Source: Bacteroidales bacterium UBA3653 (GTDB lineage: Bacteria > Bacteroidota > Bacteroidia > Bacteroidales > Paludibacteraceae). Taken from it: 64,000 nt of DNA. Below the pieces are notes generated by a model, which saw only the letters and a list, made by a program, of their open reading frames with translations, was not told the origin of the DNA and made no database searches. A program made the translations under genes and the position numbers. Below, piece by piece: positions 16,651-24,542 of the stretch (positions are counted from its first letter, which is position 1; each line of letters opens with the position of its first letter). Where the stretch lies: positions 1 through 64,000 of the forward strand of contig DFKE01000002.1 of assembly GCA_002373505.1 (NCBI GenBank). Direction: 5' to 3'.

Positions 16651-19037
16651 ATCTTGAAGACTCCTTTGCTGCCTTTCTTTACAATGAATGTGCATTGGCC
16701 TGCAAAAGCGTGCATCTCAGGCTTGACGAAACTGTCCAGACACGCTGCATCGCCGTTTGCAGCGGCTACAAAACCTTCGCCTTCATACCGTATCAGATTG
16801 TCTGCAAAGGGACAGAGATTGCCTTTCTTATCTACTACTTTGACGGTATAGTAGCATAACTCCTCCGGATTCTCTTTCTCATTCGCCCATATTACCTCCA
16901 AATGATGCGGTTTTCCTGCCTTAAATACGAATTGGCGTGCCACTTCATTCCCTTTTTCATCATATGCAACAATCTTAATGGACTTTTTCTTGTACGGCAC
17001 ATCGAACCACATCAAACGGTACCGCGGCAAAAGTTCCGGCCGCGGCGCACTGCCCCATTCGGGCACTTCAAAAGTACCGACTTGAGGCATGCGGCTGACG
17101 CCCTCTATCGTCTCGCCTTTTGCCAGACGCTCAGTCTCTTCCGCTGTAGCGAAACGCAGTCTGCCGTAACTCTTTCTGCCTACAAACAGTTCTGCACTCG
17201 GATAACTGGTGTAGCAGAATACCGCTACTTTGTCGCCTTTCTTCCAGTTCCAGTGAGGCAGCAGATGCAGCGTCTCGTCTTTTTCGTTCCATTGGCTGCG
17301 ATAGAGCCAGTAACGGTCTTTGGGAAGCGAAGCCAGATCAATAATGCCGAAGTAGGAACTATGGCTGGGCCATGCGTCGGTGTCATAAGGCGAGGGCTCG
17401 CCCAAGTAGTCAAATCCGGTCCATACGAACTGTCCGAGCGTCCAAGGGTAGTCGTCCTGCAACTGGAAATCCTGTTCGGGAAGACCCGACCATGCGCAAT
17501 ATTCGAGGTCGTATCCGCTACTCTGGTTGTCTGCATACTTCGCGTCCGGTTGTATAGTTGCCGGCAGTTTATACACACCCCGCGAGGAAACGGTGCTGGC
17601 TGTCTCGGAGCCTAAAATCATCTTTTGCGGCAGGTTCTCATATCCCTCTATATAGCGGCTCGTGCGATAATTGAACCCTGGCAGTTCTACTGCCCCCCCG
17701 AAACCGTTGTGGATGACATGCATCGCCTGATCCATACCGTTGGTCACAGGGCGGGTAGGATCGAGCCGGTGGAACAAATCCTGCAACTCTTTCACAATCC
17801 CGATACCGTCCGGCAGCACTTGGTTCCATACCTCGTTGCCGCTTGACCATAACATGACGGAAGCGTTGTTGCGGTAGTGTTTCACCATGTGGGTGATGTC
17901 CGCTTTCCACCAGTCGTTGAACTCTTTGCTGTAGTCGTTCTCTGTCTTGCCGTGGTTCCATACGTCGAACGGCTCCACGCAAAGCATGATTCCCATCTCG
18001 TCGCATAGTTCCACTAACTCCGGAGCCGGCATGTTATGACTCGTACGGATGGCATCGCAACCCATGTTCTTGAGCATTGTCAACTGGTGGCGCAGCGCAT
18101 CTCTATGGACGGCGGCGCCGAGCGGACCCAGGTCGTGATGCAGACAAACGCCCTTGAATTTACGGGTCTTGCCGTTTAACTGGAACCCGTGCTCCGGCGT
18201 ATAACGGATACTCCGGAGACCGAAAGTGGTTGTCTTCTCGTCCAGAATCTTTTCTCCACGCATGACCAGCGTGCGTGCTTTATGCAGATGTGGGGTCTCC
18301 GGACTCCATAACTGAGGAAGGAACACTTCCGCAATACCATGTTGCCCGCGGACAGTAGCGATCACTTTGTCTTCAAAGATCAGTTCTGTCTTTACCTCCA
18401 CGTTTTCTTTCTCCGCGGTGGTCTCGTCCACGCCGTTCTGCAACTCCACGTCAATCTCAATGACCGCCCGGTCCTTGTTCACGCGGGGCGTGCGGATGAG
18501 GACACCGAAAGTAGGAATATGTACCGGGTCGGTTTCTACCAGATGTACATTGCGGTATAGACCGGCTCCGGGATACCAGCGGCTCTGCTGGGGCTTGTTC
18601 TCCAAAAAGACATCGATATCCACGCTGTCGCCCGTGATGAGTTGGGGGAGAATATAGCAGTCGAACGTGTTGTAGCCGTAGGGCCAATAGACCATTTCTT
18701 CGCCGTTTACATATACGTCGGCATGACTCATGGCTCCATCGAAAACAAGCGTATAGAACTTGTCCTTGTTTACTTTCACGCGCGTGCGGTAGTGTCCTTT
18801 GCCCATCCAAGGCAGTCCGCCGCTTCGTCCGGTCTTCCAACTCGGTTCTTTCTCTCCGTTCTGCACAACAATCACTTCCTGCAGGTCGTTCGAACGGTCA
18901 AAAGGACCGCTGATAGCCCAGTCGTGCGGGATAGTTACTTCGTGCCATACGGTATCATTAGGCATCTGTTCTGACGGCTCTTGCCGGAACTGCCAACTCG
19001 TCAGCAGTGTGCTGATCGCCAATAAAATACTAAGCAT
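16644..19037 (-). CDS. Glycoside hydrolase family 2 beta-galactosidase-like enzyme
   Basis: 797 residues with a short signal peptide (MLSILLAISTLLTSWQ), so probably periplasmic or surface-linked. Domain order: sugar-binding beta-sandwich (IPHDWAISGPF ... GAMSHADVYVNGEEM), Ig-like domain, then a TIM barrel. Likely acid/base E402 in MLWSSGNEVW and nucleophile E478 in ILGSETAS; the RTSHNMPAPE motif of the barrel is present. These are standard GH2 features; specificity (galactosidase, glucuronidase or mannosidase) cannot be proven from sequence, but the downstream position after galK and galM favours beta-galactosidase. Last gene of the leftward galK-galM-GH2 series, separated from galM by a G-rich palindromic repeat. 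Confidence 0.92.
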   Translation of the reverse strand: MLSILLAISTLLTSWQFRQEPSEQMPNDTVWHEVTIPHDWAISGPFDRSNDLQEVIVVQNGEKEPSWKTGRSGGLPWMGKGHYRTRVKVNKDKFYTLVFDGAMSHADVYVNGEEMVYWPYGYNTFDCYILPQLITGDSVDIDVFLENKPQQSRWYPGAGLYRNVHLVETDPVHIPTFGVLIRTPRVNKDRAVIEIDVELQNGVDETTAEKENVEVKTELIFEDKVIATVRGQHGIAEVFLPQLWSPETPHLHKARTLVMRGEKILDEKTTTFGLRSIRYTPEHGFQLNGKTRKFKGVCLHHDLGPLGAAVHRDALRHQLTMLKNMGCDAIRTSHNMPAPELVELCDEMGIMLCVEPFDVWNHGKTENDYSKEFNDWWKADITHMVKHYRNNASVMLWSSGNEVWNQVLPDGIGIVKELQDLFHRLDPTRPVTNGMDQAMHVIHNGFGGAVELPGFNYRTSRYIEGYENLPQKMILGSETASTVSSRGVYKLPATIQPDAKYADNQSSGYDLEYCAWSGLPEQDFQLQDDYPWTLGQFVWTGFDYLGEPSPYDTDAWPSHSSYFGIIDLASLPKDRYWLYRSQWNEKDETLHLLPHWNWKKGDKVAVFCYTSYPSAELFVGRKSYGRLRFATAEETERLAKGETIEGVSRMPQVGTFEVPEWGSAPRPELLPRYRLMWFDVPYKKKSIKIVAYDEKGNEVARQFVFKAGKPHHLEVIWANEKENPEELCYYTVKVVDKKGNLCPFADNLIRYEGEGFVAAANGDAACLDSFVKPEMHAFAGQCTFIVKKGSKGVFKME

Positions 19038-19046
19038 AATAAAAAT

Positions 19047-19080
19047 CCCTCCCTCCCTTGCGGGGAGGGTGGGGGTGGGG
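19047..19080. repeat. G-rich palindromic repeat between GH2 and galM
   Basis: CCCTCCCTTGCGGGGAGGGT followed by GGGGGTGGGG: a CCCTCC...GGAGGG hairpin with a G-rich tail, same family as 45055-45074 and 45125-45152. On the gene strand it sits just upstream of the GH2 start. Confidence 0.8.
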
Positions 19081-19082
19081 TT

Positions 19083-20078
19083 TTATTTGAATCTGTACTC
19101 TGTTGTCTCATCCAGTTTCTCTCCGGGACGGAGAACTACATCGGGGAAATCGTCATGATGGATGCTGTCGGGCCAGTTCTGCGCCTCCAGACAGACGGCG
19201 TGCTGCTCGTCGTACATAGTACCGCTTTTTCCTTCGTGCCGCTCAATCCAGTTGCCGGTATAAACCTGCAACCCTTTCATCGTAGTCCAGCATTCCATGG
19301 TTCTCCCGTCCGCTTCCAGCGTGGCGGCATGGCGCAGTTCCTTTGGCGCATCGTGGTCGCAGAGACACCAGTTGTTGTCAATACCCCGCCATGTAGCGAA
19401 GAACGGATCTTTCATCTTGTCTCCCAGACGTACCGGCTGGCGGAAATCCATAGGGGTACCCGCAACAGGCTTGATCTCGCCCGTAGGACAGGTGTTTTCG
19501 TCAAAAGGCGTAAATTTCTCCGCAAAAACCTGCAGGATATGCCCGTCTATTCTTCCGCTGTCTTCGCCCGCCAGGTTGAAATAGGCGTGGTTGGTCATGG
19601 CAACGAGGGTAGGAGCATCGGTCTTTGCCTCATAATGGATGCGGAGTGTGTTGTCTTTGGTGGCTGTATAGGTTACCCATACATCCACATTGCCGGGATA
19701 ACCTTCCTCGCCGTCTTTGGAGCGATAGTGCAGCTTGATCTCATAGATACTTTGCTCCACTACCTCCCATATCTTGGCGTTGAATCCCTCCATACCGCCG
19801 TGCAGACTGTTCGGACCATTGTTGACCGGCAGCGAATAGGTCTTGCCGTCCAACTCAAACTTACCGTCTTTGATACGGTTGGCTACACGGCCGCAGATGG
19901 CGTTGAAATAGGTCTCTTGTGTCCGCCATTCTTCCGCAGTACGGAAGCCAAGAACGATGTCCTTGACTTCCCCTTTGCGGTTGGCTACCAGCAGTTTCGT
20001 GATCTTTGCTCCGAGGTTGGAGATTTCAACCTTCAGTCCTCCGCTGCTCTTAATCGTATAGAATTGGATCTGTTTCAC
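19083..20078 (-). CDS. galM: Aldose 1-epimerase (mutarotase)
   Basis: Interconverts alpha and beta anomers of galactose or glucose so that galactokinase receives alpha-D-galactose. 331 residues, near the usual 340-380. Seen motifs: ISNLGAKITKLLVANRKGE, NAICGRVANRIKDGKFELDGK, PNSLHGGMEGFNAKIWEV (catalytic His in the NSLHGG motif), LVAMTNHAYFNLAG (second His) and the acidic EAQNWPDSIH near the C-terminus. It has no clear signal peptide, so it is predicted cytoplasmic. Between galK (61 bp upstream) and the GH2 gene (45 bp downstream), on the same strand. Confidence 0.95.
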   Translation of the reverse strand: MKQIQFYTIKSSGGLKVEISNLGAKITKLLVANRKGEVKDIVLGFRTAEEWRTQETYFNAICGRVANRIKDGKFELDGKTYSLPVNNGPNSLHGGMEGFNAKIWEVVEQSIYEIKLHYRSKDGEEGYPGNVDVWVTYTATKDNTLRIHYEAKTDAPTLVAMTNHAYFNLAGEDSGRIDGHILQVFAEKFTPFDENTCPTGEIKPVAGTPMDFRQPVRLGDKMKDPFFATWRGIDNNWCLCDHDAPKELRHAATLEADGRTMECWTTMKGLQVYTGNWIERHEGKSGTMYDEQHAVCLEAQNWPDSIHHDDFPDVVLRPGEKLDETTEYRFK

Positions 20079-20089
20079 GGGAATTAAAA

Positions 20090-20140
20090 ATTCTTAGCCC
20101 CCAAGGGGCACGATTATTTCAAAATTCAAAATTCAAAATT
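20090..20140. repeat. AATTCAAA tandem repeat between galM and galK
   Basis: TTCAAAATTCAAAATTCAAA heptamer repeat next to a short CCCCAAGGGG palindrome; fills the galM-galK gap. Confidence 0.8.
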
Positions 20141-21321
20141 TATTCCAAGCGGCTTACTCCGTCTCCGATTTCCGCTACATAGAAGTCTGCCTTCAAGCCG
20201 GTTTTCTTCTCATATTCGGCTCCTACGAAGGCTTTGAATTTCTCAATCGCTTCGTCCTTGACGAGGCTGACGGTACATCCGCCGAAACCTCCTCCGGTCA
20301 TACGGCTTCCGAGTACACCTTCCACCTGCCATGCGGCTTCTGCCAGTGCGTCCAACTCAGGACCTGTCACTTCATAGTCGTCGCGAAGCGATACATGGCT
20401 GGCAGTCATCAGTTCTCCGAAATAGGCAATCTCGCCTTTCTTGAGCGCCTCCACTGCTGCTGCCGTACGGGCTACTTCGCCTACCACGTGGCGGGCACGT
20501 TTCTTCGCAATCGGGTCGGTGATAGCGCTCTCCACTTCGCGCCAGTCCTCTTCGGTCAGCTCGGCGAGGAACTTGATCGGTTTCACTTTGCTGATCTGCT
20601 CTACTGCAGTATGGCACTGGCGCACGCGGTCGTTATAAGCACCGCTGTCCAGATGGTGCGGGCTGTGCGTGTTGGTAATCACTACTTTGATACCTTCCAA
20701 CTTGACAGGCACGTGCTCGAACTCCATAGTATCGCAGTTGAGATAAATCGCGTGGTCTTTTTTACCTTGCGCGGAAGCAAACTGGTCCATGATACCGCAC
20801 ATTACGCCGGCGTACTCATGCTCGCAAGCCTGGCCGATGAGTGCCAGTTCCGTGCGATAGGCTTTGTCGTCCGCATCTTTCCAACCCATCTCTTCCGTGA
20901 AGGCGCGGGCTGTAACAACCTCCATAGCCGCAGAACTACTTAAGCCGGCTCCGGCAGGCACATTGCCATAATAAAGCAGGTCGTAGCCACTCTTCAACTC
21001 GGCTTCGGGATGGCGGCGATGGATGATTTCAATACATCCTAATGAGTAATTGCACCAAGCGCGGTCCGGCTGCGGAGCAACGGCATCAATACCTATCTCG
21101 TATTTCTGGGGCATGTTCAGCGATTGAAAACGCAGTACGCGATCGTTATTAGGACGGATCAGAAGCCATGCTCCGAAACTCAGAGCGCAAGGAAAGACAC
21201 ACCCTCCGTTATAGTCTGTGTGTTCTCCGATCAGGTTGACACGCCCGGGGGCAAAAAACATTTTTTCAGCCTTGTGGCCATACGCTTTCTCGAAAGCAAT
21301 TTGCATTTCTCGTGTAGTCAT
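20140..21321 (-). CDS. galK: Galactokinase
   Basis: Phosphorylates alpha-D-galactose to galactose-1-phosphate, the first Leloir step. GHMP kinase, 393 residues. The galactokinase signature GRVNLIGEHTDYNGGCVFPC lies near the N-terminus, the ATP-binding PAGAGLSSSAAMEV motif follows, the catalytic Asp lies in the CGIMDQFASAQG block, and the C-terminal GGGFGGCTVSLV glycine-rich motif is present. First gene of the galK-galM-GH2 series, with its own promoter 38 bp upstream that overlaps a divergent one. galT and galE are not in this window. Confidence 0.97.
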   Translation of the reverse strand: MTTREMQIAFEKAYGHKAEKMFFAPGRVNLIGEHTDYNGGCVFPCALSFGAWLLIRPNNDRVLRFQSLNMPQKYEIGIDAVAPQPDRAWCNYSLGCIEIIHRRHPEAELKSGYDLLYYGNVPAGAGLSSSAAMEVVTARAFTEEMGWKDADDKAYRTELALIGQACEHEYAGVMCGIMDQFASAQGKKDHAIYLNCDTMEFEHVPVKLEGIKVVITNTHSPHHLDSGAYNDRVRQCHTAVEQISKVKPIKFLAELTEEDWREVESAITDPIAKKRARHVVGEVARTAAAVEALKKGEIAYFGELMTASHVSLRDDYEVTGPELDALAEAAWQVEGVLGSRMTGGGFGGCTVSLVKDEAIEKFKAFVGAEYEKKTGLKADFYVAEIGDGVSRLE

Positions 21322-21358
21322 AATGGTATTATTTATGTATAAATGATAAATTTTGCTG

Positions 21359-21389
21359 CAAATTTACAAAAAAATTTTGATATATGCAA
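21359..21389 (-). promoter_or_regulatory. Promoter for galK-galM-GH2
   Basis: Minus strand: TTG (21389-21387), 20-nt spacer with A4T7 run ending in G, then TAAATTTG (21366-21359). It overlaps the divergent promoter at 21377-21406, so the two may interfere with one another. Confidence 0.75.
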
Positions 21390-21406
21390 AAAAAGTATTA
21401 ACTTTG
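21377..21406 (+). promoter_or_regulatory. Promoter for the 21455 membrane-protein gene
   Basis: TTG at 21377-21379, 19-nt spacer (A7 tract), TAACTTTG at 21399-21406. Shares about 13 bp with the galK promoter on the other strand. Confidence 0.7.
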
Positions 21407-21454
21407 CCGCGAAAATGACAAAAACGAAGAAATTAACTTTAAAAGAAATACACC

Positions 21455-22201
21455 ATGAGACTAGAAATTCTACTTTATCTATTGATTTTTGTTCTTATCG
21501 GCTTAATGCTGGTGTCGTTCTTTCTGGTATGGCATTGGTTCGATGCCCGTGACCAGTTGAAAGTAGTGCGTGAGGCTACGCGTGAGCAGACAATTCATGC
21601 CATCCGTCATGCTCACAACAAATGCCGCATTTTGCTGTATGTCAGTTTGATTCTGACCCTCTGCTATCTGCCTATTCCTTTCATGTTAGGCGACTATTAC
21701 GGAACGCTTGCCTATCCGGGAGTGGTGTTTATAGCAGATATACTGATTTTGTTCGGTTTGCGCAGCCGCGCCAAATCCTACATTGCTGCCATTGATGATT
21801 ATGTTACCGCCAACGAGGAGCATGTCCACGAGGCGGCTATGCAACGCGAGCAGCAACGTGAGCAATGGAGAAGGGAAGCGAAAGAGTTGAATCCCAAAGC
21901 CCTGGCGTATATCAAAGAGACGATGGGAGATAACTACGAAGTATGGTTCCAGCATGATATCCTTGTGAGCCGTAATGTATTGGCTAACAGGGAGGAAGGG
22001 CTGCTCTATGCGCAAGGTATCGTCCTGCCGTTCAAGGAGATAATGGAGGTGCGTATGGGACGCAAGGATTTGAAACTCGTTACATCCAATAGCACCTATC
22101 CGTTTATCACCATTGATTTCGGCGCGCTGCCTATCAATCCGGAAACAGGTAATACCTATAAGGATGAGATAGCGGCGGAGATTGAGAAGATGATGCCTTA
22201 A
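21455..22201 (+). CDS. Membrane protein of unknown function
   Basis: 248 residues; I do not recognise the family. An N-terminal hydrophobic segment (LLYLLIFVLIGLMLVSFFLVWHW) is followed by a basic stretch, then two more segments (about residues 53-105), then a charged helical region (EEHVHEAAMQREQQREQWRREAKEL) and a C-terminal soluble domain (about 140-248) with alternating hydrophobic strands, PH-like or YcxB-like in style (ILVSRNVL...GIVLPFKEIMEVRMG). It has its own promoter, so it is probably a real expressed gene. Its stop codon and that of the convergent panB share the palindrome TTAA at 22198-22201. Confidence 0.75.
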   Translation: MRLEILLYLLIFVLIGLMLVSFFLVWHWFDARDQLKVVREATREQTIHAIRHAHNKCRILLYVSLILTLCYLPIPFMLGDYYGTLAYPGVVFIADILILFGLRSRAKSYIAAIDDYVTANEEHVHEAAMQREQQREQWRREAKELNPKALAYIKETMGDNYEVWFQHDILVSRNVLANREEGLLYAQGIVLPFKEIMEVRMGRKDLKLVTSNSTYPFITIDFGALPINPETGNTYKDEIAAEIEKMMP

Positions 22202-23013
22202 TAGCTCTCTTCTGCGGAAGGGAAAGAACTGTCTTTAACGGCCTCGATATAATTACCGACGGCCGTTTTTATTTCGTCTCCGAGCGATGCGAAATGGCGC
22301 AGGAACTTGGGTTTGAAGCCTTGGTTCAGTCCCAGCATGTCGTGTAGCACCAGTACCTGTCCGTCCGTTCCGTTTCCGGCGCCGATACCTATAACAGGGC
22401 ATGAGACGGCTTTCGTCACTTTCTCAGCAAGGGCAGCAGGGATTTTCTCCAGTGTGATGGCAAAACATCCCGCTTCGTCCAGCAGTTTGGCATCATGCAG
22501 CAGTTTGTCCGCTTCCGCCTCCTCTTTGGCTCGCAGGCCGTAGCCGCCGAACTGGTTCACGCTTTGAGGCGTCAGTCCCAGATGGCCCATTACCGGAACA
22601 CCGACCCGGATCATATGACGAATAGCCGGTACAATTTCCTCTCCGCCTTCTATCTTAACGGCATCGCAACCGCTCTCTTTCAGAATCCTGATCGCGTTAC
22701 GGACTGCTTCTTCTTCGCTTACCTGATAGCTGCCGAAAGGCATGTCACATACCACCAGCGCATGGCGCGCTGCACGTACGACGCCCTTTGTCAGGAAAAT
22801 CATCTCATCTACCGTAATCGGCAGGGTGTACAGGTTGCCGCATACCACATTGCTGGCGCTGTCGCCCACCAAAAGCATATCTATACCCGCTTCATCTACC
22901 AGTGAAGCAAGTGTAAAATCATAACTCGTCAACATGGCGATTTTTTCGCCGTTAACTTTCATCTGACGAATCTTAGCCGTTGTCATACGGCTGTTTTGTA
23001 CATGTACTGACAT
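22198..23013 (-). CDS. panB: 3-methyl-2-oxobutanoate hydroxymethyltransferase
   Basis: Transfers a hydroxymethyl group from 5,10-methylenetetrahydrofolate to ketoisovalerate, first step of pantothenate synthesis. 271 residues from the ATG at 23013 (MSVHVQNSRMTTAKIRQMK); a TTG 12 bp further upstream lies in a repeat and is less likely. Family motifs: AMLTSYDFTLASLVDEAGID, LLVGDSASNVVCGNLYTLPIT, CDMPFGSYQVSEEEA, VKIEGGEE, VPVMGHLGLTPQSVNQFGGY and VIGIGAGNGTDGQVLVLHDM. Decameric barrel enzyme of the cytoplasm. Follows the FecCD-type permease by 47 bp; the pairing looks positional rather than functional. Confidence 0.96.
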   Translation of the reverse strand: MSVHVQNSRMTTAKIRQMKVNGEKIAMLTSYDFTLASLVDEAGIDMLLVGDSASNVVCGNLYTLPITVDEMIFLTKGVVRAARHALVVCDMPFGSYQVSEEEAVRNAIRILKESGCDAVKIEGGEEIVPAIRHMIRVGVPVMGHLGLTPQSVNQFGGYGLRAKEEAEADKLLHDAKLLDEAGCFAITLEKIPAALAEKVTKAVSCPVIGIGAGNGTDGQVLVLHDMLGLNQGFKPKFLRHFASLGDEIKTAVGNYIEAVKDSSFPSAEESY

Positions 23014-23062
23014 ATCAATTACCAATTATCAATTATCAATCATCAATTGTAAATTATCTATC
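23014..23062. repeat. CAATTAT word repeat upstream of panB
   Basis: Six degenerate CAATTA(T/C) heptamers between the permease stop and the panB start. Confidence 0.8.
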
Positions 23063-24011
23063 ACCGTCCTTTGAGGACAATCCAAATTATCACCGGTGCA
23101 CCGAACAAAGCGGAGACGGTAGAGATAGGCAGCGGGTAAGTGAAAAGCGAACATAATACGTCGCATACCAATAGCAAGCATGCTCCTATCAGTGCGCTTG
23201 CCGGCACTGTTACCCGGTGGTTGGAGGTGCGGAAAATACCCCTTGCGATATGCGGAACGGCTACGCCGATAAAAGCTATCGGACCGCAGAAAGCCGTAAC
23301 TCCTCCTGCCAGCAGACCTGTTGCCAAGACGATATAGAGCCGTGTCCGCTCCACATGGATTCCGAGCCCGCGGGCATAGTCTTCGCCTAACAGCAGACCA
23401 TTCAGCGGTTTGAGGGCTAATAATACAAAAAGAGCACCAGTCAGCAAGATAGGTATCATCATCTGCATATCGCTCCATCCCACGCTGCTCAAGCTGCCCA
23501 AAGTCCAGACAATGAATAGTTTCAACGCATCCGGATTAGCAAAATTCTGCAATAAACTGACTAATGCGCCGGCGATGGAGCCGAACATCATTCCTACAAT
23601 CAACAGACTCACATTGCCGGTTACTTTCCTGCTCACAGCCAGCACCAAAAGCAGGACAAGGGTGGCACCTATGCAGGCGGCGACCGGAAGGAGCATGATC
23701 ATCGTAGAGGACCACATCGTCAGAAATGCCACACCCAGACTGGCGCCGGAGGAAACTCCCAATGTGTATGGTCCTGCAAGCGGGTTGCGAAAGAGCGTTT
23801 GCATGATCAAGCCCGAAACAGACAAGGCACTACCTGCAAGAACAGCGGTAACCGCCTTCGGCAGACGGATGGCATGCAATATATTCTGCTCCATGGGAGT
23901 CAGATTTCCCCACGGCCATAACCAAATACTGCCACTGCATATATCCAAACAAAACAGGACCGCCAACAGCCCCGCTAATGCAATAAATATGCCAGTGTTC
24001 CGTTTCTCCAT
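23061..24011 (-). CDS. FecCD-family ABC transporter permease (iron-siderophore, heme or cobalamin)
   Basis: 316 residues with about 9-10 hydrophobic helices. FecCD/BtuC hallmarks: IRLPKAVTAVLAGSALSVSGLIMQTLFRNPLAGPYTLGVSSGASLG near the N-terminus, LLLGEDYARGLGI in the middle, and GPIAFIGVAVPHIARGIFRTSNHR before the last helices. It should form the inner-membrane channel with an ATPase and a binding protein that are not in this window, so the substrate is open. Promoter at 24026-24056; followed by panB. Confidence 0.93.
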   Translation of the reverse strand: MEKRNTGIFIALAGLLAVLFCLDICSGSIWLWPWGNLTPMEQNILHAIRLPKAVTAVLAGSALSVSGLIMQTLFRNPLAGPYTLGVSSGASLGVAFLTMWSSTMIMLLPVAACIGATLVLLLVLAVSRKVTGNVSLLIVGMMFGSIAGALVSLLQNFANPDALKLFIVWTLGSLSSVGWSDMQMMIPILLTGALFVLLALKPLNGLLLGEDYARGLGIHVERTRLYIVLATGLLAGGVTAFCGPIAFIGVAVPHIARGIFRTSNHRVTVPASALIGACLLLVCDVLCSLFTYPLPISTVSALFGAPVIIWIVLKGR

Positions 24012-24025
24012 AGCAATTCAGCCCG

Positions 24026-24056
24026 CAAAGTTACAACAAAAATTGCATATACGCAA
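24026..24056 (-). promoter_or_regulatory. Promoter for the FecCD-type permease and panB
   Basis: Minus strand: TTG (24056-24054), 20-nt spacer CGTATATGCAATTTTTGTTG, then TAACTTTG (24033-24026). Its 31 positions differ at only two from the MBL-gene promoter at 55972-56002. Confidence 0.82.
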
Positions 24057-24091
24057 AAAAAAATCACAATTTGAAGTATTTTGTCGGTAAA

Positions 24092-24247
24092 CAAGGGTTA
24101 GTTAAAGGTTAGGTAAGGTGTGGTCAAGGTTTAGTCAGAGGTTAGTCAAGGGGTCGGCAAGGTTTAGTCAGAGTGCTAATTAACCTTATTATCTCGCACT
24201 TATGACGCACTTATCTCGCACTAATCACGCACTAATCACGCACTAAT
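24092..24247. repeat. GGTTAGTCAAG and CGCACTAAT word repeats
   Basis: Two adjacent arrays: first about seven degenerate GGTTAGTCA(A/G)AG words, then about six (T/A)(T/C)(C/G)GCACTTAT / CACGCACTAAT words. Unit sequence changes abruptly near 24180. Confidence 0.8.
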
Positions 24248-24392
24248 TTGAGGAAAAAAGAGAGAAAAATCGGTGTATTCCAGCCGCAGAAATGCGTTCC
24301 ACTGAAATACGATGCAAAGATAATACATTTTTATGAAATATCCAAATTTTTTTGACAAAAAAATAATTTTTTTTATAAAAATTTACGAACAC

Positions 24393-24423
24393 TTGCATGT
24401 TTGCAAAAAAAGCAGTATCTTTG
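24393..24423 (+). promoter_or_regulatory. Promoter for the GH3-HAD-acyltransferase-EamA operon
   Basis: TTG at 24393-24395, 20-nt spacer (CATGTTTGCAAAAAAAGCAG), TATCTTTG at 24416-24423. Confidence 0.82.
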
Positions 24424-24447
24424 CAGCGAATTGTACATTGCGATACT

Positions 24448-24510
24448 ATGGCTAAAGAAAAACCGTATATAGCGAAAGAAAAATCCTATATAGCGAAGGA
24501 AAAAACCTAA
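24448..24510 (+). CDS. Possible 20-residue leader peptide with AKEK repeats
   Basis: ATG-initiated frame just downstream of the promoter: M, then three (A)KEK-x-(YI) units, stop TAA. The DNA unit (GC(T/G)AAAGAAAAA(C/T)C) is the same word that opens the true gene at 24555 (ATGGCAAAAGAAAAACCGTA), so the 5' end of the gene seems to have been copied three times upstream. The frame differs from the main gene. It could be a regulatory leader or simply the product of repeat expansion. Confidence 0.4.
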   Translation: MAKEKPYIAKEKSYIAKEKT

Positions 24511-24542
24511 TATAGCAAGTATAGCAAAAGAAAAAAAACTAT

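Larger units (their letters stand above)
24012..24542. other. 530-bp gene-free region with word repeats
   Basis: Divergent intergenic region holding the permease promoter, a GGTTAGT(C/T)AA-type repeat (24092-24175), a CGCACTAATCA repeat (24195-24247), AT-rich DNA, the GH3-like gene promoter (24393-24423) and a 20-codon leader frame (24448-24510). No other gene is seen. Confidence 0.75.
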
